NCBI GenBank assembly: GCA_019633425.1
Contig: WSUB01000001.1
Location: 930,001-994,000 of the forward strand
Source of the DNA: Tulasnella sp. 424
Lineage: Eukaryota; Basidiomycota; Agaricomycetes; Cantharellales; Tulasnellaceae
Direction of reading: 5' to 3'
Length of the DNA stretch: 64,000 nucleotides
The notes under the pieces were generated by a model. That model did not search any database. It was not told the DNA's origin and saw only the letters and a program-made list of their open reading frames with translations. Positions 55,060 to 64,000 of this stretch are shown here, piece after piece; position 1 is the first letter of the stretch, and the number at the start of each line of letters is the position of its first letter. The translations under genes were made by a program, and so were the position numbers.

Positions 55060-57994
55060 TCATCGGTTTAACATTTTGAGAACTTGACCAGCAGCATTTT
55101 TCCATTCCCCTCCATCCGCTTCCATGCCTGAAGGGTCGGCATCTCTTAAGGCCTCAGCAATTGCGACATCAAATCCCCTTTCCCTCAACCCCTTCGCGCC
55201 CATTTCGTCTTCAGCAATCGACCTTAATAGCTGAAATACAGCAGTGCGTGCCTTGCCCGATCTGCGCGTTTAAACCCTCAGTGGATCGCTAGGGGTAGCG
55301 GGTTCGGGCTTGGTACCCACCTCATCTTGACACGTCTCTTAAGGACCGCGAGCAAGATATTCTGGTCGAGGAACAAGCGTCTATCGACGATGTATGCGAT
55401 GTTGTCGAGGGTACATGCCGCCTAGAGTCCACGGTCACTTCTACTTGTCGTTCAGGAATGGGAAGACCACTTCACCTGGAGCGCAAGCTCGTCCTCATCA
55501 ATATCCAATCCTTCCGCGAGCGAATCAAACAGCCTCTGCATCCCTAAACCTTCCCTGATGAACTCGAACATTTGACTGGTGGTGGTTGTGTTGCGAGCTA
55601 GAATTATGGCTTGTTGCCTAACTTGCCGATCCGACGATGTGAGGAGTCTAACAGATTTATGAATCTATATCAGTGCATGTTAAAGTTAGAGACCGCGGTT
55701 GCCCACCTATAAAAGCGATCGAAGCCCATGTGCGTGAAGACCCTTCGATGCTCGTCTGGATTGGCGCGCCATAACGTGTTGCGAATGGTCCAGATGGCAT
55801 TCAACTGTACCGGCGTCTCCGGCCGATCCATCATACCGACGATGTACTGAATTGCACCTTGTTGGAACATCTTCTGTATCAGGGATCAGACTACTGGTTG
55901 TAGAAGCAATGCGGAACCAATGACTTGCCTCTCGGAATGGACTATTTTCAACCACCAGATTCGTCAAACACATAAGAATCACAACTTCGACACGACTATC
56001 CTTCTCCTTTTGCAGCTATCAACAGAGTCGAGCTGCTTAGGATCCTATTTCCTGAACTTGCTCGTTAAAACCTACAGCTTCCCATAACTTCTCGGCAAGG
56101 CCGGAGTCCATTGCTGTGGTCTGTTGAACCTCCGTGGATCGCGACATGGCTCTAGCCGCATGGCATGCAGCATAGCGTATGTTGACATGTTCGTCGCTGA
56201 GGGCCTCGATTACCATGTCGATATATGAAACCGGATTATTCAGCACTTCCCGGCGATTTTCTTGGGTATGCAACGTTGCAGCAGCGACGGCTAAAAACGC
56301 TGCCTTCGGTACGATCAGGTTTCTCGTACGCCAGCCTTCTCTATTCGGGACTTACTTCTCGCAAGCGCACGGCAGCTCTCGGTACCTCGTCTGCCCACTC
56401 CGAGGTTTCGCGACTCGGCCGATTGTCGACAAGTATCTTTAGGAGAGTCGTAAGAGACTTGGTCTGGTGAATGGTATCCAGAATGGGGATAGAGTCGGTG
56501 ACCAAAATGGCTTGAACACCAAACTCAGTGAGATCCTACAGGGCAAGCAAGCATATACAACGAACCGAAAATGTAGCAGCATTTCGTCCTAAGGTCGAGT
56601 GAAAGGGTTTCGTCGACAATTGCCTGGTTCAGCTGAAGTATCAATGTCAACACAGGGTTGAAGGTGGATCGATTCATCCTCTTGATCTGCGAAGGTGGTT
56701 CTTTGCCGCAACCGCGAAGGATGCGCGCCGCGCTGTTTTAGCCGTTAATACTAGCGACATTTCAGGAGGTTGAAATGGTACCTACCACCGAAGTGCAGCG
56801 AATCTGACGGATGAATTCAACGACAGGGTGAGATCAAATATTAAGGCGAGCGGTGCTAGCCCTATAGATGTAGAACGTTTGGTTGGTTTGAGCATAGCTC
56901 GCGACAAAGTTCCTCACCATGGTCGTCGGGCCGAGTAGTCGTCAGGACTCCGCATAAGACAGGGTTGTCTATAGTCAGCGCACTTAATGCTAAGAGGGCA
57001 GCTTCTTGAGCCTGAGAGATACGAATCAGGCGGTGGCGCGGAGAGAGAGAGAGTCGGCGACCGCACCTTTAGGCTATCTTGTTTCGCGAGCAACAGGAGT
57101 CTGTTAGTCACCCATCCACCCTTATTATCTTCAGGCGGGCTTCCTCCGCGTGGCAGTGACGGGCTAGGTGTTGGTCGATGAGGGAGGTGAGTAAGCGACC
57201 ATTGACTCATTATTCGTCGAGGAGCAGACGTGTCCCAGCACGACAGACAGGCGTGTAGCATGTAGGCAAGCTCAGTTGCGGCAGTTGTCGATCGGTCCAG
57301 CATTGGCAGATAGATATCCATCGCGTCCGGCTAAAGACGGAAGGCACCGAAGCACTCAAGTCAGCAACCAAGCCAAAGTTGGAAATATGAATTTGTTCAC
57401 TTTGAAGAGGCGTTCAAGGGCTTGCTTTGCTTCCTCACGTTCTGTTTGACTGTGGAACTCCGAGAGGCCAGAGTCGAGGGGACCAACAATAGTTGAGCAT
57501 GAAGTGGCGACGGACTTTAGTGCAGTGCACAACGCTACGTCGAGCTCCTTCGACCGATTCGGTCGGAGGTTCGTAATGGAAAGTAGCAGTGCCTCGAGTA
57601 CCCGATTGCGAACAAGTCTCAGGGTTGCATATGGGCTTCCTGAGAAGTAATTTAGTTTACTTTCCTCCGAGTTGACAAACAGCTTACCATTTGCGAGCGT
57701 TGAGATCACTCGAGCGGCCTCAACACGGACGTTCCAAGTAAGGGCTTCATCTTCTCCCACGTACTCCATATCAACTAACCAGTCGAACATCCTGAAAATT
57801 ATATCGTATTTATTGGGACCTGTATCTGGACTGTGGCAAGGTAGTTACCAGTATATGGCACCTTCATCGACCACCGCTTTCTTCGCTTTTGGGTTGCCGA
57901 CGATGGCATTTTTAAGTACCTTCAAAGAGGCTAGTCGTTCGGCTGCTGAAGGACGCTCCTCTGCAGCTGGGGTCCCTGCTGGTGAAGCTGTCAT
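55060..57994 (-). CDS. Armadillo-repeat scaffold of the GID/CTLH ubiquitin ligase (Vid28/ARMC8-like)
   Basis: Scaffold that links substrate receptors to the GID E3 ligase, which in yeast degrades gluconeogenic enzymes. It starts MTASPAGTPAAEERPSAAER, then LASLKVLKNAIVGNPKAKKA and VVDEGAIYWMFDWLV. ARM-repeat segments follow: VRVEAARVISTLANG, YATLRLVRNRVLEALLLSIT, VSYIDMVIEALSDEHVNIRY and AACHAARAMSRST. The hallmark C-terminal part is MFQQGAIQYIVGMMDRPETP, VQLNAIWTIRNTLWRANPDE, RQVRQQAIILARNTTTTSQM and LQAACTLDNIAYIVDDRR. It ends GEWKNAAGQVLKMLNR at 55060-55062. About twelve exons. The reader should expect small errors at the exon joins between 56300 and 57300. Divergent from ureF. Confidence 0.8.
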
Positions 57995-58129
57995 TATAAG
58001 TAACGAATACGATCCAGAAGGAGGTAGGTAGTCGAATACCGAGGTTCGTTCGCAGGCTCACCACCACAGCAAATCAAGCCAAATAACAGCCCCGGCTGAG
58101 TTTGAGCCCCAACCCTCAACGACTTTCTC
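57995..58129. promoter_or_regulatory. Bidirectional promoter VID28-like / ureF
   Basis: Only 135 bp separate the two start codons of divergent genes, so both must be driven from this stretch. No TATA box is evident. Confidence 0.6.
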
Positions 58130-59179
58130 ATGCAGACAGCTAACGACGAACAAGCTGCACGCGAGAATTACATATTGCTTCTCCTTTCCGACGCAAATCT
58201 CCCAACTGGCTCCTTCGTTGCTTCTGCCGGGCTCGAGTCATACATCAAGCATGGGTTCTTCTCAGCGTCCGTCCATCCCGACGGAGTCTCGCCGTTAAGC
58301 AATCCACCTTCCGAGTCTTCAGAGAAGGAGTCTAGAGGTGACGAGGACATGCCAAACCCACCTCGCCTTACCTCGGGGACGATACGCTTCCTCCAAGACA
58401 GTGTTCAGTCCTACGCGAGGAGCGCCCTTCCATTCGTAGGGGCTGTTCATGACATCCTTGGAAAGACAGTTACGGAGTCGGAGGGTGCTCATTATCTGCA
58501 ACAAATTCTACAACTAGACAGCTTGTATGAATCTATGACTCTCAATCATGCCGCGAGGCGAGCCTCCAAGGCCCAAGGTGTGGCGCTTTTGACGCTATAC
58601 TCCAAAGTGAGTTGTAGCACTTGTAGTCTTTGCCTCGATACTTATGTTTAAAGGGGTTCTCAGAGCCGCTTTGGATGCCGCAAAGCCGAAGCCAGCTATC
58701 CAAAGGCGTGACCTCCTTGGTTGACAGCCTGAAACTCAAGATTCGCCAGGGAGATACTCCTGGTCATTTACCTATCTGCTGGGCGGTCTTGGCAGCAGCT
58801 CTCGGATTAACTAGAGGTGCGTCAGTTAGGCGGATCCGATCGGGTTCGAACGCAGTCTAAGCAGGATCATGTAGAGCGAAGCCAACATCTTCACATCTTT
58901 CTTCATGCTCGGGCCCTGCTGAGCGCCTCGGTGCGCCTCAACACCGTCGGGCCCTATGCAGCTCAGCAGTTACTTCTGCATGTCGTGCAACCAATGGTCG
59001 ATGATGCAGTCCAGCTGTCGGGGAACCTCAGAATCCGGTTCAGTCCGTCCGAAGTGTCTGAAGAGGGTGATCCAGAACTCGCGGGAGACGAAGATGATGG
59101 ACCAGCAAACACTTGGCCGCTGGGGGAGATACTCTCAAGTCGGCATGATCAGCAACACTCGCGAATATTCAATAGTTGA
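58130..59179 (+). CDS. Urease accessory protein UreF
   Basis: Nickel-metallochaperone partner that, with UreD and UreG, activates urease. The start MQTANDEQAARENYILLLLS at 58130 is followed by the family signature DANLPTGSFVASAGLESYIK and HGFF. An acidic insertion follows, then TIRFLQDSVQSYARSALPFV, ILQLDSLYESMTLNHAARRA and SKAQGVALLTLYSK. The second exon carries LPICWAVLAAALGL, and splicing over a 55-60 bp intron gives TRERSQHLHIFLHARALLSA, SVRLNTVGPYAAQQLLLHVV and QPMV. The tail is acidic and ends HDQQHSRIFNS. About 300 residues after splicing. No urease subunit lies in the window. The 3' end faces eIF3f at 72 bp. Confidence 0.92.
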
Positions 59180-59251
59180 ACAGACAATATTACACGATGT
59201 TTTACAGAAGCCACCACCAGATTCGGAATGGCTCTCGACCATTAAATCTCT

Positions 59252-60455
59252 TCAGGTTAATAGCACAAGACGAGAGGAGATCTCAGCCTGGGAGCGGACG
59301 AGGTTGCTGAGGTATGAGACCATGAGGGTATCCTGGACGAAGCACGGATATCAACATCAGACAAATGTTGTTGGGGACGACTGCGTACCTGTAAGTGAGC
59401 CGTGAACAAGGATTCCATGTTGTCCCGCTCCAGCCCTTCTACGCTGGAGCCCAGACTGTCTAGCAGCTTGCGGCCAATCCTCTCGTCGCCAGCAATCTCC
59501 CCACTCGTGACGGATTGGACGTAGGCCAGTACACGGTCGATCATGGCAATAATATCCTTAATGGATTTTTCGAGAATGTCCAGTTCGGTCGAAGCGGCAA
59601 GGGTTTGGTTGCTTTGAACAGCTGAGAGCAAGTCAACTGAAGGAGAATACTCAGCCTCGAGCCATTTTTGCCGTGAAACCAGTCCAACTCACGCCCGCTG
59701 CGCTCAGCGTCGCCGAATTTGAGCTCGCACGGTATTGGAATAAACGCGCAGTTTTCAGCCCGAGGTGTGACGCCGATAGGTGCACTGGACAAGGGCAATG
59801 TTTAGTCTAGGCTTGGAACTGATATCACAGGCGACCACGGACCTAATGAAGGCCTTGACGCCGAGCTCCCCAGCTTTCTGCACTCCTGTGTTTACAACGA
59901 CGTGAATAGCGGGATGAGGCGCTGTCTCCGGAGAGAAGAAGTTTTGATGTACGAGGGCAGAGTAGTTGTCCAATTCCGATCCGGTGGAATACCTGTCGGA
60001 TCGGAGGTCGTTCAAGCTTGAGGCGTTTACGAACGGCGCAGTCAGCTTACCACCCAACGATGACCTCTTTCGGGTTCACTTTCTGGTACAGATCGTAGAC
60101 ACTACGATGGTAGTCCATGTCGACGACGATTTGCTCTTCCGTCTCCGAGTGTAGGGCGGCGAAGGAGTTCCTCACTTCCACTTCATTGTTATCGTTTCGT
60201 AGGCCAAGAAGCGTTCCAATAACGCGTTGATTACCGCCTTCTGTGGTACCTCGGAGATAATGGTCGAGAATGGAAAGCAGGGCGGCTGGGTGTATGGTCA
60301 CGCTAAGTGGGCGACTGCAGAGCGGAGACGAGTCAGTGAAGTTGCAGACTAAACGGTGGATAGCGAGGCAGAGCAACGAAAAAGACTCGCCTAGGAATTC
60401 CCGACACGCCTGGAGGCTGCAAATAGATCGCAGAGGGGCTGGGTCCAATGGCCAT
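59252..60455 (-). CDS. Translation initiation factor eIF3 subunit F (Mov34/MPN family)
   Basis: MPN-domain subunit of the eIF3 complex. I start at 60455 (MAIGPSPSAIYLQPPGVSGI). A GC-AG intron (GCGAGT..TGCAG) then joins to SRPLSVTIHPAALLSILDHY, the conserved eIF3f start. Next come GNQRVIGTLLGLRNDNNEVE, VRNSFAALHSETEEQIVVDM, NPKEVIVGWYSTGSELDNYS, ALVHQNFFSPETAPHPAIHV, the helical C-terminal segment ASTELDILEKSIKDIIAMID, and after a last intron DTLMVSYLSNLVRSQAEISS, ending RLVLLT. The MPN zinc-binding residues are not conserved, as expected for eIF3f. An unspliced frame open from 60604 exists, but its N-terminus does not resemble the family. Confidence 0.9.
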
Positions 60456-60630
60456 GGCGCCGGTCTGGTAGGAAACTTGGGTATTCTAAGGGACGCGGTG
60501 TTTGCGGAGAACTTGGGCCGGGACTGGGAATTGGTCGAAACCAAAATTTGGGAATTCTCCATCACTCCTCCCTCTCCAACTGCCACCTTCAGACCTCTTT
60601 CCAAAAACCTCTAATACGAATCCAGACACG
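60456..60630. promoter_or_regulatory. Bidirectional promoter eIF3f / TOM7
   Basis: 175 bp between the divergent start codons of two housekeeping genes. The + strand is CT-rich just before the TOM7 ATG. Confidence 0.6.
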
Positions 60631-60964
60631 ATGTGGTCCGACGAAAACAAGGTTAGCAGGTGATCTATGGGCTGTGTCGGGCGTTTCTAATGCCGCTTCA
60701 CGAACAGGACAGAATCAGCAAGGCTATTGATATCGGTCGCGTAGGTCACCGTCTCCCCGTGCCTATCTCCTCCCATAGCTCATTGCTTTGACGTTCTCCA
60801 GACCGTTGTGCACTACGGATGGATACCATTCATCATCTACGTTGGATACACAAGGAGCAACCCACAGCCGTCCTTGATCAAGTGAGCACCCACGTCCAAC
60901 TTTTGGCTCGCAAGTTACTGAACCAGCTCCGTCTTTTCCCAGGCTCATCAGCCCCCTCGCCTAG
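60631..60964 (+). CDS. TOM7: Mitochondrial outer-membrane translocase subunit Tom7
   Basis: Small TOM-complex subunit that modulates assembly of the import channel. Four exons (60631-60651, 60708-60740, 60802-60881, 60943-60964) sum to 156 nt, giving 51 residues, too short and too split for an ordinary open-frame search. It reads MWSDENKDRISKAIDIGR, then TVVHYGWIPFIIYVGYTRSN and PQPSLIKLISPLA. The single helix, the GYTRS motif and the PLA end are all family features. Confidence 0.93.
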
Positions 60965-61827
60965 CCTTGTCCCATCCATATCCTGCTGTTCTTTACCTCA
61001 CGCATGCGTATATTTATTCCGTTTTCATCCTGACATTCTGTCTCATCCAAAAAGTCGTCGCGACACTGCTTAAATCGTCCCTTAATTGTGAGTCTGTTCC
61101 CCAAAGTCGCTCCATTCCATTTCCGTCTCGGAGGATTAGACATGTGGTTTTGCCCCAGAGGCTGGTCGGACACGTTGAAAAACCTGGTGCCGCTGTTGTA
61201 ACCGATGGATTACCCACCTGGTTTATCGCGGTGTCGAACAATGGCGACTTAAGTGGTTAGAGATGACGAGACGTTCTCCGAAATGCTGTTTCACATTTCT
61301 GGTAGCTGTGGGTCGGACACTAACTGCCTTATTTTCTTTTTAGTGCATTCCAAGATAGTCGATCGACTCCGGAGGGTTCTCTGTCCCGGCCGATAATGAA
61401 TCACTTGCGCAACCACTACACTGAGCTTGGGGGTCTTGAGTTTGTTTGTTCGGCAAGCGCACTTTGCACTGCAGTGCTTAATTGCACCGTGTCTTAACGC
61501 ATCGGACATGGCTCTATCCCGAAGCCGTTCGGACGCATCATAAACCTCTCTAAACAACGTGTCCCCGCACAAAAAAAGTCGGCTTACCTGTGGCCGTTCT
61601 TGCCTCGAACAGGCTAAGCTCAGCCACCGCTTGGCTCGCGCCTACCCAGTCATAAGCCTGGGCGCGCACAAGTGTACACATAAATGCACTATCCTCGACC
61701 TCGAGTACGACGGTCGGCTGCGTGCAAGAGCTTACTCGGCCCCGGCACTTCTCTCTCTCTTTCTTAAAAATACTCCTGACCTTCTCTCGCTCATCCTCGC
61801 TAACCACCTCACCCACACGGGCTTTCA
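60965..61827. other. Intergenic stretch
   Basis: About 860 bp without a supportable gene. Open frames on both strands near 61291-61572 and 61550-61831 overlap each other and show no motif. The part before 61828 is CT-rich, as in other promoters here. Confidence 0.4.
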
Positions 61828-62645
61828 ATGAGCGCTCACGAAATTGACAACGGCGTCTGGGGCGGCGTCAACATCACGCAAGCCGCCCTGGACATTCAAT
61901 CTGCAATATCCAGCCCAACATGCCAAGCCACCGAAACCTGCGTGGATTTCGTAAATCTGGAGGTCAGTATTGGACTACGCTACCCAGCTTCGGTTTATTG
62001 AATTGGCTGGCATCGCACAGATTCCAAGGTGTCAGCAGACAAACGGTACTGCTGCCTGTTGGTGTTCTCCCGACTCACCGCTTCTGGTAAGATAACAGGC
62101 ACCTTCTGACATGTGTCCAGCTGCTCACCCTTGTGAATAGGCTTGTGCAGGGTGCATGGCCCACCCCACCGATGATACCACCACCTTTCAACAGACTTCA
62201 GACGCTACGAGAGGCATGCAAGGTGAGACCTCTCATCACACTTGAAACCTGCCTCTGGATTATCGGACTCACATTGCATCCCGCAGAATACGCGACAGGT
62301 TGCCAAGCCTATGCGGCCTATCTCAGTGGATCCACCACGTTTTCAACGGCTGGGCCGACAGGCACGACCGCATCGCCACTGCCCACAATCACCCCTCCCG
62401 CAAATCCAAACACAGGATTGAGCAGTGGCGCGATATCAGGCCTCGTATCGGGAGGTGTATCTCTCGTCTCGTTGTGCATCTTCGGCGGGTACTTCTGGTA
62501 CAAGCATTCTCAAAACAAGCGCCGAATCGATGCAATAGCGCTACCCGTCGTCCAGCGGCGCCAGTCCCCGACAGAGCCAGAGTTTGTTGGGCCCATACGC
62601 GTTATGACACATGCCAGTGGGACCCGAATTGATTTGGCAGGATGA
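61828..62645 (+). CDS. Cysteine-rich single-pass membrane protein
   Basis: No family recognised. Exons join in frame from MSAHEIDNGVWGGVNITQAA through SPTCQATETCVDFVNLE, then IPRCQQTNGTAACWCSPDSP, ACAGCMAHPTDDTTTFQQTS and EYATGCQAYAAYLSGSTTFS. This gives an ectodomain with about nine cysteines. A Thr/Pro-rich stalk, one membrane helix (LVSGGVSLVSLCIFGGYFWY) and a basic cytoplasmic tail of about 50 residues ending SGTRIDLAG follow. The layout (Cys-rich ectodomain, stalk, helix, tail) is common among fungal cell-surface proteins. No signal peptide is present in the first exon, so the true start may lie in an upstream exon. Confidence 0.6.
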
Positions 62646-63182
62646 CGTGCCTGACGTTCCTCGTCGGTCACGACGTCCTTCACGGGTGACTGAGCAACAG
62701 GTTTAGATCTACTTTATTTATCTTTTCTTTTTCTTTTCGCCCTTCATTCATAGTGTAATCCTATGTTAATAGAGCTAGGTATATGTATCTGTATCTGTAT
62801 TCTTCCGATTCGATAATATTTGTTGGCCGAGATCGCCCCATGTTTGCATAACTTGTGCTCATAATTTCCGTGGAGTTTGACGTCTTATCAAGCGTCCGTC
62901 CTGCAGTCTGTCTGATCAGGAGGTAATAGCAGAACGAGGTCTCTTCCGTACGGTCCAATGTCGGCCATTCTGCGTCAGGGTTTTTTGTCTTTCGCAACTG
63001 AGACGCTTATTGAGCTAGCTGCGATAACGTCGGCCGCCGACATCCAACACACTGAACTCGAAGGTATAAGGGTATGGCCAAATCATGCATTAACGCGAAG
63101 ACATTCTATGAAATAGATAGGATGCAGGTGGGAGGAGTGATTGGTTGATAGCTGAATATGCAAAAACCATTTTGAAGGCCGC
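62646..63182. other. Convergent 3' intergenic region
   Basis: Between two stop codons. T-rich just after the membrane-protein gene, with the small repeat ATATGTATCTGTATCTGTAT near 62778. No gene is seen. Confidence 0.45.
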
Positions 63183-63925
63183 TCACGGAGCGAAGACGAA
63201 GCGCCAGGCGAGGAAGGCACCAACCAGAGATAATGGGATGAGGTAGGTGATTGGGCTGGAGATTATGACATATCGAGACATAGTCAGCACAAATCAAATG
63301 ACAGGAGGCGAGGCGACGGACCTTCCGGTTGATGGGGAAGCACCAATCGAGATTGGTTTCGTTCCCTGTGCTTTCTTTACGACATTGGACTATGGAGTAT
63401 TAGAACTGATCATGGTTGTGGAAATAACAAGGTGGATACTCACGTCTGCTCCATCGAATTCACCGATGTACAGGCCATTGAGAACGTCCCGGGCCTCATC
63501 TGAGTGACCAACGTCCTCAAATGCCTCCGTCGCGTCTTTGCCTAAATCAAAATATCTTAGAAGGTGCAGGGAGCGGAAAACGACACGAAAAACTCACCAG
63601 CTTCTGCGAGGATCACTTCGTCGCCGCCGGGGTGCTAATGAAATCGAACGATTCGAATTTCGACCGTCAGTCTTTCCGACCTCACAAAAACACGCGACGT
63701 GGATGGAAAACGTCATACTTCGTCCAAGAATTTTGATGCAGCGTATACTGTAAAACGTGACGCAAGGGGAGGGGAAGGACACGTTGGCGTCAGAAACATA
63801 AACAGTGAAAGCTTAGGCTTTGGTAGAGACTAACCTTTGCCGTGAATGAGAATGTACAAGTCGTCACGGTCGCTGTGGGCTTTGAGCTCATCGAAAGTGA
63901 TGACCTTCTTGTCTTCGGTGGACAT
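63183..63925 (-). CDS. Microsomal cytochrome b5
   Basis: Tail-anchored haem protein of the endoplasmic reticulum that passes electrons to desaturases, hydroxylases and P450s. It starts [20 protein letters not shown], and spliced exons give [20 protein letters not shown], then [13 protein letters not shown] with the first haem ligand His in [24 protein letters not shown] follows with the second ligand His, then [14 protein letters not shown] short polar linker precedes the C-terminal anchor, [20 protein letters not shown] and FAP. About 140 residues in five or six exons. A complete gene near the window end. Confidence 0.93.
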
Positions 63926-64000
63926 CGTGAAAGTGAGGGGATCGTCGAAGATGCTAAAAAGAAAAGACTGGGGGGAAAAGGTTGGACAGTTGCACAAGGG

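Noticed and set aside
58817..58875. tRNA-like GGTTCGAAC word
   Set aside because: It lies within a ureF intron and the surrounding bases do not form acceptor or anticodon stems.
60456..60604. Alternative upstream start of eIF3f in an unspliced frame
   Set aside because: The unspliced N-terminus is unlike the family, while the spliced start at 60455 gives the conserved eIF3f beginning.

Overview
The window looks like a gene-dense piece of a Basidiomycota (most likely Agaricomycetes) nuclear genome. Nearly every gene is broken by short introns of about 50-70 bp with GT..AG ends. Intergenic gaps are small and core promoters are pyrimidine-rich. The gene content is fungal: GH13 amylase, CBM1 proteins, Atg8, a Vid28-type GID subunit and MARVEL-like membrane proteins. 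No prokaryotic operons, CRISPR arrays, rRNA or convincing tRNA genes were seen. I cannot name the species.

Layout. 0-10.4 kb: 3' part of a nucleoside hydrolase, an MFS sugar porter divergent from a secreted/GPI-type alpha-amylase, a CDC50/Lem3 flippase subunit and a MARVEL-like membrane protein. 10.4-16 kb: a gene-poor stretch, then a tandem family of tiny secreted proteins that are nothing but a signal peptide plus one six-cysteine CBM1 cellulose-binding module (two intact copies, one pseudogene, one orphan promoter copy). 16.4-18.4 kb: a DUF1479 Fe(II)/2-oxoglutarate oxygenase-like gene. 18.5-28.9 kb: three tandem bestrophin-family channel genes, with one unrelated small gene between the second and third. 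29-36 kb: a very large PPP4R1-like PP4 regulatory subunit. 37-41.5 kb: a second MARVEL-like protein and an alpha/beta-hydrolase. 42-48 kb: a gene-poor zone holding a fourth bestrophin copy in inverted orientation, flanked on both sides by a direct repeat. 48.3-64 kb: compact housekeeping genes: a third MARVEL-like protein, ATG8, Nol12/Rrp17, a RING protein with C-terminal membrane segments, a single-pass membrane protein, VID28, UreF, eIF3f, TOM7, a Cys-rich membrane protein and cytochrome b5.

How it fits together. The amylase and sugar porter share one promoter region and plausibly serve starch/sugar uptake. The CBM1 mini-proteins point to a plant-wall-associated or saprotrophic lifestyle. 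The most unusual parts are the two young gene families: free-standing CBM1 proteins amplified together with about 0.5 kb of promoter, and four bestrophin paralogues whose introns and flanks are still alignable. The fourth bestrophin looks like a mosaic of its relatives. Exon boundaries were read by eye from splice signals and reading-frame continuity; where I list exons, their summed lengths are divisible by three.
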